Positions 1 through 6,400 of a stretch of 64,000 bases of DNA are shown piece after piece. The position numbers were made by a program, and so were the translations under genes. Source of the DNA: Tissierella praeacuta DSM 18095 (GTDB lineage Bacteria > Bacillota > Clostridia > Tissierellales > Tissierellaceae); NCBI RefSeq assembly GCF_900128955.1, contig NZ_FQTY01000001.1:62001-126000 (forward strand), in the 5' to 3' direction. Each line of letters starts with the position of its first letter. Position 1 is the stretch's first letter. The notes beneath the pieces were generated by a model. The model was not told where the DNA came from and made no database searches. It worked only from the letters and a program-made list of their open reading frames with translations.

Positions 1-1
1 A

Positions 2-346
2 GTTGCAAGTGAAGGTGAAATGGTAACAGAGCATTTTGGACATTGTGAGAATTTTATGATTTTTGAAATAGAAGGAAAAAGAGTTGCTAAAGTTGAAATA
101 ATTCCTAATCCAGGGCATAAACCTGGATTTTTACCAAACTTTTTAAATGATTTAGGAGTAAATGTTATTATTTCAGGTGGAATGGGAAAAGGAGCAGTTG
201 ACATTTTTAATGAAAAGGATATAGAAGTAATAGTAGGTGCCGAAGGAGATGCTAAGGAAGCTGTAAATAGTTATTTGGAAGGTTCACTTAAGTCAACAGG
301 TTCAGTTTGTAATGAACATCAACATCATAATGAATGTGAAAATTAA
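2..346 (+). CDS. NifX/NifB-type cofactor-binding protein (5' end outside window)
   Basis: The frame is open from base 2, so the true start lies upstream; the last 114 residues are visible. The visible part looks like the dinitrogenase iron-molybdenum cofactor (NifX/NafY) fold: a HFGHCENF segment near the start, then an alternating alpha/beta core rich in glycine with a GGMGKGA turn. The tail is rich in His and Cys (HQHH, CEN), which could bind a metal. In anaerobes such small proteins occur without nitrogenase and are thought to handle iron-sulfur or metal cofactors. It sits 15 bp before the next gene, so the two are probably cotranscribed. The family call is good; the function is unknown. 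Confidence 0.75.
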   Translation, partial: VASEGEMVTEHFGHCENFMIFEIEGKRVAKVEIIPNPGHKPGFLPNFLNDLGVNVIISGGMGKGAVDIFNEKDIEVIVGAEGDAKEAVNSYLEGSLKSTGSVCNEHQHHNECEN

Positions 347-361
347 AAGGAGGTTTTTTTT

Positions 362-1915
362 ATGTCATATAGTCCATCTTTAGGGAGTTCTATAACTAAT
401 ACGAAAATGAGAGATTCAGCACATCTATCGGAGTTTTCAGGTATGTGTGCTGTATGTACTGCTAATTGTACTGGGACATGTGAAATAGGCTTATCAGCAG
501 TTCGTGGTTCAGAAGCAATTTATCCTTATAAAACAGATATAAATCAATTTGCATCTGAGAAGGATTATCCATTAGATTTTTCTCATTTCAACATTAATGG
601 GAGAGTATTTAATGCACTGGGATGTGCAGAAGATGCAGATTTAGCTACTTTTCCTAAAGCAAATATAGATACAACATTTGGAATAAACAATAAAGTTAAA
701 TTAAATGCACCTATAGTTTTACCAGCTATAGCAAAACTTAATTGGAGAGATTATTATGCAGGAGCTGCTTTAGCAGGAGTATTGGTTGTAATAGGTGAGG
801 ACGTAGTAGCAAAAGATAAAGATTTAGTCTTAGAAAATGGGAAAGTTGTTGCATCACCCCTAATTGAAGAAATGGTATCAGCATTTAGGAAATATTATAG
901 GGGTTATGGTGATATTATTCTTCAAGGGAATTATGATGATGAAAATTTAGGTGTATTAGATTATGCTATTACTAAATTAGGAGTTAAATCTGTGGAATTA
1001 AAATTTGGACAAGGCTCTAAGGGAATACAAGGAATGGGCAGAGTTGAGAAAATTGAAGATGCTTTAGAGTTTCAAAAAAAAGGATATTTAATTTATCCTG
1101 ATCCATCTGATCCAGTAATAGCAGAAAACTATAAAAAAGGTATAGGACAAGTATTTGAAAGAATTAGTAAATTACCAATATGGAATGAGGAAATATTAAT
1201 TAATCGAGTAAAAGAACTAAGAGAACTAGGTGCAGAGCATATATCTTTTAAAACTGGACCATTTGATCCAAAAGATTTAATTAGAATACTTAAGATTGCA
1301 TCGAAGGCTGGTGTTGATTTAGTTACATTTGATGGTGCTGGCGGAGGTTCTGGAAATAGTCCAAGTAAGATGATGAATGAATGGGGCATTCCTACAGTTT
1401 ATATGGAAAGTTTATTATATAATATTTTAAAGAAAATGGATGAAAAAAATTATTCCCTTCCACAGATTGCAGTAGCTGGAGGAATTGCTATGGAGGATCA
1501 GGTATTTAAAGGATTAGCCTTAGGTGCTCCATATATAGGGCTTGTTGGAATAGGAAGAGCAGCTATGGCAGCGGCTATGGCAGGAAAACAAGTGGGGGAA
1601 CTTATAAAAGGAGGCACTGTGCCTAAGGATTATGAAAGATTTGGTTCCAATATAGAAGAAATATTCAGTGGCATAAGAGAACTTAAAGGATTATATGGTG
1701 ATGATGCTTTAAATATTTCTACTGGTGCTATAGGTGTTTATTCCTATATAAATAGAATATCCACAGGATTAAAACAACTTATGGCTTTAAATAGAAAGTT
1801 TTCATTAGAATATATTAATAGGAATGATATAATTCCATTAACTGAATTGGCAGCTAAAGTAACAGGATTAGAAACATATAGTGATATATTAGATAGAGAA
1901 TTAAATAATATATAA
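362..1915 (+). CDS. FMN-binding glutamate synthase-like protein
   Basis: The 517-residue protein resembles the FMN/alpha-subunit central domain of glutamate synthase but has no glutaminase domain. Near the N-terminus is a cysteine cluster (C29, C32, C36, C40) that probably binds an iron-sulfur cluster. The C-terminal half carries the TIM-barrel FMN site, including a glycine-rich FDGAGGGSG turn at about residue 325 and an AVAGGIA strand. The start follows a strong AAAAGGAGG site. In clostridia these stand-alone proteins are often annotated as glutamate synthase, although the substrate is generally unproven. It follows the NifX-like gene closely, which suggests a redox or cofactor link. Confidence 0.8.
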   Translation: MSYSPSLGSSITNTKMRDSAHLSEFSGMCAVCTANCTGTCEIGLSAVRGSEAIYPYKTDINQFASEKDYPLDFSHFNINGRVFNALGCAEDADLATFPKANIDTTFGINNKVKLNAPIVLPAIAKLNWRDYYAGAALAGVLVVIGEDVVAKDKDLVLENGKVVASPLIEEMVSAFRKYYRGYGDIILQGNYDDENLGVLDYAITKLGVKSVELKFGQGSKGIQGMGRVEKIEDALEFQKKGYLIYPDPSDPVIAENYKKGIGQVFERISKLPIWNEEILINRVKELRELGAEHISFKTGPFDPKDLIRILKIASKAGVDLVTFDGAGGGSGNSPSKMMNEWGIPTVYMESLLYNILKKMDEKNYSLPQIAVAGGIAMEDQVFKGLALGAPYIGLVGIGRAAMAAAMAGKQVGELIKGGTVPKDYERFGSNIEEIFSGIRELKGLYGDDALNISTGAIGVYSYINRISTGLKQLMALNRKFSLEYINRNDIIPLTELAAKVTGLETYSDILDRELNNI

Positions 1916-1968
1916 TTAATTAAATAAATCTATAGGTATCTATAGGGAATAGATATATATTATAAAAA

Positions 1969-1997
1969 TTGAAAATTAAAATTTATAATGTTATAAT
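1969..1997 (+). promoter_or_regulatory. Sigma-A-type promoter for the rhodanese lipoprotein gene
   Basis: TTGAAA (1969-1974), a 17-base spacer and a perfect TATAAT (1992-1997) lie about 45 bases before the next start codon. No other gene is near enough to use it. Confidence 0.55.
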
Positions 1998-2041
1998 CAA
2001 CAAGGTAAAATTAATGAATTATAAAATAAGGGGGAACACTA

Positions 2042-2791
2042 ATGAATAACAAAAAATTTAAATTATTTACTTTGTTGGTTATAATCATATTAACAATGTC
2101 ATTGATGGTTGCATGTGGAAAAAATAATACCCAATCTGCAGATAAGTCTGGAGACAATTCTACAGATATAGCAACAATAAAAACAATGACAGGTGAAGAA
2201 CTTGTAAAGCAAAATTCGGGAAAAGAAAAGGATAAGGTTTTAATTATTGATGTACGTTCACCTGAAGAATATAAAGCAGGTCATATTCAACATGCTATTA
2301 ATATGAATATCGAAGGTTTCGAAGATAGAATTGGCGAACTTGAAGATTTAAAAGATTTTCCAATTATAACTTATTGTAATTCAGGGAAAAAGAGTGGACA
2401 AGTTGCAGAAATTTTAGTAAACAAAGGATTTAAAGATGTAACTAATGCTGCAGGAGTTAAGGAATTTGAATATGACTTAGTTCACTATGATGATTTAAGG
2501 GGAGCTACATTTCAAAAGCTTATTGATGAAAATAAAGATATGATATTAGTAGACGTTAGACCAGAAAAACAAGTTGCACAAGAAGGAATGATTGAAGGAG
2601 CTATTAATATTCCATTTGATGCAGTAGAGTCTAATCTTGATAAATTGCCAAAAGACAAAACCATAGCTCTATATTGCAATACTGGTACTAAGAGTGCTGA
2701 GGTTGCAAAGCAATTAGAAGATATTGGTTATGAAAACATTGTAAATGCTATTGAAGGTGTAAAAGAATTTCCATTTGTTTTAGTAAAATAA
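2042..2791 (+). CDS. Tandem rhodanese-domain lipoprotein
   Basis: The N-terminus is a lipoprotein signal with lipobox LMVAC, so C25 should be lipidated and the protein anchored outside the membrane. Two rhodanese domains follow, at about residues 45-145 and 150-249. Each begins with a DVR strand and has its own active-site cysteine in a CR-type loop: C112 in YCNSGKKS and C212 in YCNTGTKS. Both catalytic cysteines are kept, so both domains may carry persulfide sulfur. It is a single-gene unit with its own promoter and terminator. The physiological sulfur donor and acceptor cannot be told from sequence. Confidence 0.88.
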   Translation: MNNKKFKLFTLLVIIILTMSLMVACGKNNTQSADKSGDNSTDIATIKTMTGEELVKQNSGKEKDKVLIIDVRSPEEYKAGHIQHAINMNIEGFEDRIGELEDLKDFPIITYCNSGKKSGQVAEILVNKGFKDVTNAAGVKEFEYDLVHYDDLRGATFQKLIDENKDMILVDVRPEKQVAQEGMIEGAINIPFDAVESNLDKLPKDKTIALYCNTGTKSAEVAKQLEDIGYENIVNAIEGVKEFPFVLVK

Positions 2792-2803
2792 TATTATTAT
2801 TAG

Positions 2804-2842
2804 AAAAGAATCTCTGTTGAATATATTAAGGAGGTTCTTTTT
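2804..2842 (+). terminator. Rho-independent terminator of the rhodanese gene
   Basis: A 10-bp stem with two G-T wobbles (AAGAATCTCT against GGAGGTTCTT) and a 14-base loop is followed by a T-run directly after the gene. Confidence 0.6.
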
Positions 2843-2995
2843 CATATTACATAATATAATGTATTGATTTTTAGTAAATATTATTTTAGTCTTTATAATA
2901 GATTTTCACTAGGAATAGAAATGGGGATTATTAAGATATGTAAGGTATATATCTTTAAAATGAGATTTAGTATAATTATAGAACTATTGAAGATG

Positions 2996-3026
2996 AAAAA
3001 GAATCGGGGATAAAAAACCCCGACTC
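2996..3026 (-). terminator. Terminator of the small minus-strand gene
   Basis: Read on the minus strand, a GAGTCGGGG/CCCCGATTC hairpin ends in TTTTT. It lies 16 bases after the stop codon of the small gene at 3042-3155. Confidence 0.75.
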
Positions 3027-3041
3027 AATTATTGCTAATTA

Positions 3042-3155
3042 TTAGAAATCACAGTTCATGAAAATAATTACTAATATTAGGAAAAAGAATAGTAGAGAAT
3101 TATCCATGCCACATTCTCTGTCACATCCTCTTCTGCCACCGAATAAGCCACCCAT
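3042..3155 (-). CDS. Small 37-residue membrane protein, probably sporulation-related
   Basis: This short minus-strand gene has a good ribosome binding site (AGGAGGTG, 7 bases before ATG), its own terminator and an upstream promoter-like element. The product starts with a glycine/arginine-rich segment holding two cysteines (MGGLFGGRRGCDREC), then about 16 hydrophobic residues, and ends MNCDF. The glycine-rich head and single hydrophobic helix recall the small YjcZ-type spore proteins of Bacilli and Clostridia, but I do not recognise a specific family. The flanking signals make it more than a chance frame. Confidence 0.6.
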   Translation of the reverse strand: MGGLFGGRRGCDRECGMDNSLLFFFLILVIIFMNCDF

Positions 3156-3209
3156 AAAAGCACCTCCTATTTATACTTTTTATTTAGGTGAAAGTAAGGG
3201 GTATAATAA

Positions 3210-3237
3210 TAGAATATGAAAGAGAGCTATAAAGTGT
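3210..3237 (-). promoter_or_regulatory. Mother-cell sigma (SigK/SigE-like) promoter
   Basis: On the minus strand an AC pair at 3237-3236 is followed after 17 bases by CATATTCTA (3218-3210). This fits the known SigK pattern AC-N16/17-CATAnnnTA. It sits about 55 bases before the start of the small minus-strand gene. Consensus matching alone in AT-rich DNA is weak evidence. Confidence 0.4.
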
Positions 3238-3422
3238 TAATTATTATTTTTAAAGGAAGTATAAATTAAATAAGATTTCATCAATCTAGATTCAAAATAT
3301 TTTTTTACTTTTGAAAAATATTTAAATGTATAATAATTTAAATTAATCACATACTATAAATGTAAGGTTCGTAAACAGATTTCAATTTTCAGTTAATACT
3401 GAAAAGATATGTTCTCCTTTTA

Positions 3423-3483
3423 TAAGGTCCGTAATGGATTTTGATGAAAGTAGACATATTATTTGAATTCATTACGGACCTTA
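3423..3483. repeat. Large inverted repeat / stem-loop
   Basis: A perfect 14-bp inverted repeat (TAAGGTCCGTAATG at 3423-3436 against 3470-3483) extends inward through wobble pairs to about 19 bp and encloses a loop of about 23 bases. A third, imperfect copy of the left arm lies at 3363-3382 and could pair with the same right arm instead. No T-run follows at once, so it is not a standard terminator. It could be a remnant of a small transposable element or a regulatory RNA. Confidence 0.55.
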
Positions 3484-3553
3484 CCTTTATTTTAAATTTT
3501 AGACTTCTTTTTGTTTGGCTAGCCTTAAAGAGTGTAGAAATTGGGGAAAATAA

Positions 3554-3640
3554 TCAAGTTATAATGTCTTTTCTCATTTGGCTTGGAGTAATTCCGTAAG
3601 TTTCTTTAAAAACTTTTTGGCAGCTATTGGGTAAGGGGAT
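3554..3640 (-). pseudogene. C-terminal remnant of an AraC-family regulator
   Basis: On the minus strand about 25 residues read CQKVFKETYGITPSQMRK and end at TGA (3556-3554). This matches the last helix-turn-helix of AraC/XylS regulators (F-K-x-x-x-G-x-T-P-x-x-x-R). Nothing recognisable of the rest of the protein lies upstream on that strand, so only the tail survives. Confidence 0.55.
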
Positions 3641-3951
3641 GAGATTATAAAAAGTGCAGAAGGCTTTTCAAAACAAGAAATAATTTTTTGAAAATCTCCC
3701 CTTTTCCTTCCTCATGCGTTATATGGGTAATAATCAAAATAATTTTAAGTGGAATTTTTATGAAACTTAACAAAAGCAGGTAGCATCAGCAGAACAATGT
3801 ATTTAGCAAAACATACTTCTGGAAAATGGACAAGTTTAACTTCATGGAATTTCAGTGGAATTGAAAATGTATTTTTATCAAATTTCAAATAATGATATTC
3901 ACTATTAGCTGGCAAATTACCTATCTGTTTGAGTACCAAAGGAGGATTAAA

Positions 3952-4601
3952 ACGAAAAAACTAGCTACAAAAATTATGAGCCTTGTACTGATACTATCAT
4001 TGAGTATTTCAATGGCAATGCCAGCATTTACTGTAGAAGATGATTCCTATTCAATTGAGAGTAGATATGCTCAATGGCTTATTGATCTTGATGAAGAGCA
4101 AATCAAAGCACTATCTATAGAAGAGGCTAAAGTTTTATTTGAAAAGGGATTTTCTGTTAAAGCAAACAACTATATTGAAGATGAAATTCGTCTTGCATTA
4201 GACGGTCTAGTTTTTTAAAAAAATTTCAAGAAGTCATGGCTGAAATTAAAGAAGTTATTGAAACCCAACTATCTTCTCCATTTTCAACTACAGGCAGCGC
4301 ACAATATTCAGGGAATATTGGTGTAGCATGGATTGGTGATACAACAAGTGGTCGTTCTTCTTTAACATTAGGAGAAATTCTATCTGGGACATACACTTTT
4401 GAACAGGTGGTTTAGCAACAATTACCTCGGTTGCAGTAGGTGCAGTTGTTGGTCTGGGTTGGAACTGGCTAAGAAATATTGATTGCTAAAGAATGTATGA
4501 TTGTTTTAAAGGTTTCTAAAACTAGCTCTATTTCCAACCCATTCCCTGGGATGTATGGAGACTGGTATAAAGATACGCATGGCTATTTGTACAGTTATTA
4601 G
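3952..4601 (+). pseudogene. Broken gene for a secreted protein
   Basis: A ribosome binding site (AAAGGAGG, 3938-3945) is followed at normal spacing by ACG (3952) where an ATG would be expected. The frame then reads KKLATKIMSLVLIL, a clear signal peptide ending near AMPAF. It breaks at 4218 in a T6/A7 run, resumes as KKFQEVMAEIKEVIE, breaks again near 4413, resumes as GLATITSVAVGAVVG, and after a third shift near 4480 ends NPFPGMYGDWYKDTHGYLYSY at TAG 4601. Rebuilt, it would be about 215 residues: signal peptide, acidic helical part, Gly-rich hydrophobic segment and an aromatic tail. I do not recognise the family. A secreted peptide or bacteriocin-like role is only a guess from its shape and the membrane-protein gene after it. 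Confidence 0.65.
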
Positions 4602-4681
4602 CAATAACTAAATTTCTATGCATAATACTTAATATGGGGTATAATAGTCCTATACCCCATATTATTTTAAGGTGGTGAAAT

Positions 4682-4951
4682 ATGAGAGAAAAGATAAATT
4701 GTTGTATAGGTATGATTTTAGTAATGATTTTTGCTTTCTGGGGCACAGAGTATTTACTCTATACTTTGTTTGTTAGAAAAAGCAAATTGTTTATTTTTTG
4801 CTTTATTCTATTTTTGCTAATGGTATCATTCTTTATAGGGATAGTAAATAAATTTAATTTACCAAACAAAATAGTTGCACCAACTCTAGTATTATTTTCC
4901 GTCTTTATTGGTCTAGGTATATTGAAAGTTACACTTCCATTATTTTTATGA
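4682..4951 (+). CDS. Small membrane protein, unknown function
   Basis: The 89-residue product has three hydrophobic stretches (about residues 8-28, 35-54 and 66-87) separated by short basic segments, so it should span the membrane three times. AAGGTGGTG precedes the ATG. I recognise no family. It follows the broken secreted-protein gene by 80 bp on the same strand; small multi-pass proteins in that position are sometimes immunity proteins, but nothing here proves it. Confidence 0.5.
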   Translation: MREKINCCIGMILVMIFAFWGTEYLLYTLFVRKSKLFIFCFILFLLMVSFFIGIVNKFNLPNKIVAPTLVLFSVFIGLGILKVTLPLFL

Positions 4952-5243
4952 GGAATATACTATATGTGAACTATAAGAATATCATCAATATTCATAAAAC
5001 TTTCAAATAATCATATAAAAGAACGGGACTTAGTAGAAAACTAATTCTCATTTAATTTTTCAGGATTATTTATTAGGAAGTAAAGTGTAAATTCACTGGA
5101 GATATATATAATTAAAGAACCAAATGTTAAGACACGTAGACAATAATATGCTGAAATAAAGGTTGTTACTGGTTCTTTCTTTTTATAATTGCAATAATTA
5201 TATAATTATAATACATTTCCAAATAAGCATGAATAGCTTTTTT
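4952..5243. other. Non-coding spacer before the integrative-element remnant
   Basis: I see no credible gene. An AAAGAACC/GGTTCTTT pair of arms (5114-5121 and 5171-5178) followed by T-rich sequence could be a weak hairpin. The left boundary of the element remnant cannot be placed. Confidence 0.4.
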
Positions 5244-5276
5244 AATGCCCCACTGTATCTTTAGTCGGGCATTTTT
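5244..5276 (+). terminator. Attenuator-like hairpin of the element remnant
   Basis: AATGCCC pairs with GGGCATT around a further ACT/AGT pairing, followed by TTTTTG. Hairpins of this kind precede regulatory genes of Tn916-family elements. Confidence 0.5.
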
Positions 5277-5294
5277 GCAATTTTCACCGTAGTA

Positions 5295-5732
5295 GTGGTG
5301 AAAGGGGAACGAGGAAGTCACCGCCCGAAAGGGTGTGAGAATGTGAAACCTAATAACCATGGGCAAAGCAAGCAACACATCTTTGATAGCTTTTGCAAAA
5401 AAAATCCTAAAGCATGAAGCAAGAGATATTATGACGAATTAAAACGACAACGCAGAAAGGAAAAGACTTTTTCAGATTTGCCTGCAAAGGAAATGGAACA
5501 GCTTTACACATTAAATAAATACTTTATTACTGAGCAAATTTTCAAGGTGATAGGTCTTAATATCATTGTTACAGATGATGTTATTATTAAAGCTTTACAA
5601 AGCTTGCCAGAGTGCAAACGAGATATTATTCTTCTTTCTTATTTCTTAGAATTGTCTGATAGATAAATAGGTGATAAGTTTAATATGCTTCGCTCTACTG
5701 TTCAGTATCAAAGAACAAGGACTTTGCAATAG
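5295..5732 (+). pseudogene. ICE-type sigma-70-like regulator, broken
   Basis: Reading across two frameshifts (near 5398 in an A8 run and near 5430) and one premature stop (TAA 5664) restores a typical element-encoded sigma-70-like protein: FDSFCKK, then YYDELKRQRRKEKTFSDLP, then KEMEQLYTL and ALQSLPECKRDIILLSYFL, and past the stop IGDKFNMLRSTVQYQR, which is the sigma region 4 helix-turn-helix. The arrangement matches the small regulator near the end of Tn916/Tn1549-type elements. With these lesions it cannot make a full protein. Confidence 0.65.
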
Positions 5733-6172
5733 ATGAGGATTTACTTATCAAAATGTATATTGAACAAAAAAAGAATAGAAAATTATGTGGTAATTGTTAT
5801 TGTAATGATTATTTGGAGTTTATATATGTCAATGAACTTGGTGAAAGAATAAGGCCGGGGTATTTGACGCAACACTTCCGAATTTTATTGAAAAACAATA
5901 ACTTAAGGAGAATTAGATTTCATGATTCAAGACATTTTTGTGCCAGTCTCTTATATGCCAACGGTGTCAGCTTGAAAGATATACAGGAATGGTTAGGGCA
6001 TAGTGACATCTAAACGACTTCAAATATCTATACCCATTTAGACTATAGTAGCAAGGTTTCTTCTACTAATGCAATTTTGCCTGTATTTTCATCAAAGAAA
6101 TCAGAGTCACAGGTAGAGATTAAAAATGACGAGGAAATTCAGGCAATAAAAAAACTCTATAGTACAAACTAA
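5709..6172 (+). pseudogene. Tyrosine recombinase (integrase), C-terminal remnant
   Basis: The frame matches the catalytic domain of Tn916-type integrases: LCGNCYCNDYLEFIYV, then FHDSRH with the conserved HxxR, then EWLGHSDI with the second active-site His, and NIYTHLDY with the nucleophilic Tyr. A TAA at 6011-6013 interrupts it just after GHSDI, where a Ser codon (TCA) would fit, so Tyr lies beyond the stop. The N-terminal DNA-binding half and the first catalytic Arg are missing. It overlaps the tail of the sigma-like pseudogene, marking the deletion junction near 5710. Confidence 0.75.
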
Positions 6173-6186
6173 AGAGTTTCTAAAAA

Positions 6187-6273
6187 TGGTGCCGGTGGCC
6201 GGACTCGAACCGGCACGGTGTCGCCACCGGTGGATTTTGAGTCCACTACGTCTGCCAATTCCATCACACCGGC
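6187..6273 (-). tRNA. tRNA-Leu (CAA)
   Basis: On the minus strand the sequence folds as a class II tRNA with a 7-bp acceptor stem (GCCGGTG/CACCGGC), anticodon loop CTCAAAA giving CAA, a long variable arm, a GGTTCGAGTCC T-arm and an encoded CCA. It reads UUG codons. Its 3' end faces the integrase remnant. Confidence 0.95.
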
Positions 6274-6291
6274 AAAACTATTACAAAGAAT

Positions 6292-6320
6292 ATAATAACA
6301 TAGAATTAATAATTAATCAA
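6292..6320 (-). promoter_or_regulatory. Promoter of tRNA-Leu (CAA)
   Basis: On the minus strand TTGATT, a 17-base spacer and TATTAT end about 19 bases before the tRNA 5' end. Confidence 0.5.
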
Positions 6321-6339
6321 TATTTTTATTTTCATTTTG

Positions 6340-6368
6340 TTTACTCAAATCATCTTTTAAGATATACT
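6340..6368 (+). promoter_or_regulatory. Probable polA promoter
   Basis: TTTACT (6340-6345), a 17-base spacer and TATACT (6363-6368) lie 32 bases before the polA start. The -35 box is weak. Confidence 0.4.
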
Positions 6369-6400
6369 AGAAGATATGGAGTATAGAATGGAGTGATAAA

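Larger units (their letters stand above)
3238..3951. other. Gene-poor decayed stretch
   Basis: No intact gene is credible in these 714 bases. They hold an imperfect arm copy at 3363-3382, a small hairpin at about 3388-3406 (TTTCAGT/ACTGAAA), the large hairpin at 3423-3483 and an AraC-type remnant. An open minus-strand frame at 3745-3939 has no ribosome binding site and no recognisable family. Confidence 0.5.
5244..6186 (+). mobile_element. Remnant of a Tn916/Tn1549-like integrative conjugative element at tRNA-Leu
   Basis: The stretch joins an attenuator-like hairpin, a frameshifted ICE-type sigma-factor-like gene and the C-terminal part of a tyrosine recombinase gene. The recombinase frame ends only 14 bases from the 3' end of tRNA-Leu(CAA) and runs toward it, the usual layout for an element inserted at a tRNA 3' end. 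All transfer genes are missing, so a large internal deletion has fused the parts. I found no second copy of the tRNA 3' end in the window. Confidence 0.6.

Noticed and set aside
3745-3939. Minus-strand frame of 64 residues as a gene or as the front half of the AraC remnant
   Set aside because: No ribosome site, and I could not recognise an AraC N-terminal domain in it; left as unexplained debris.
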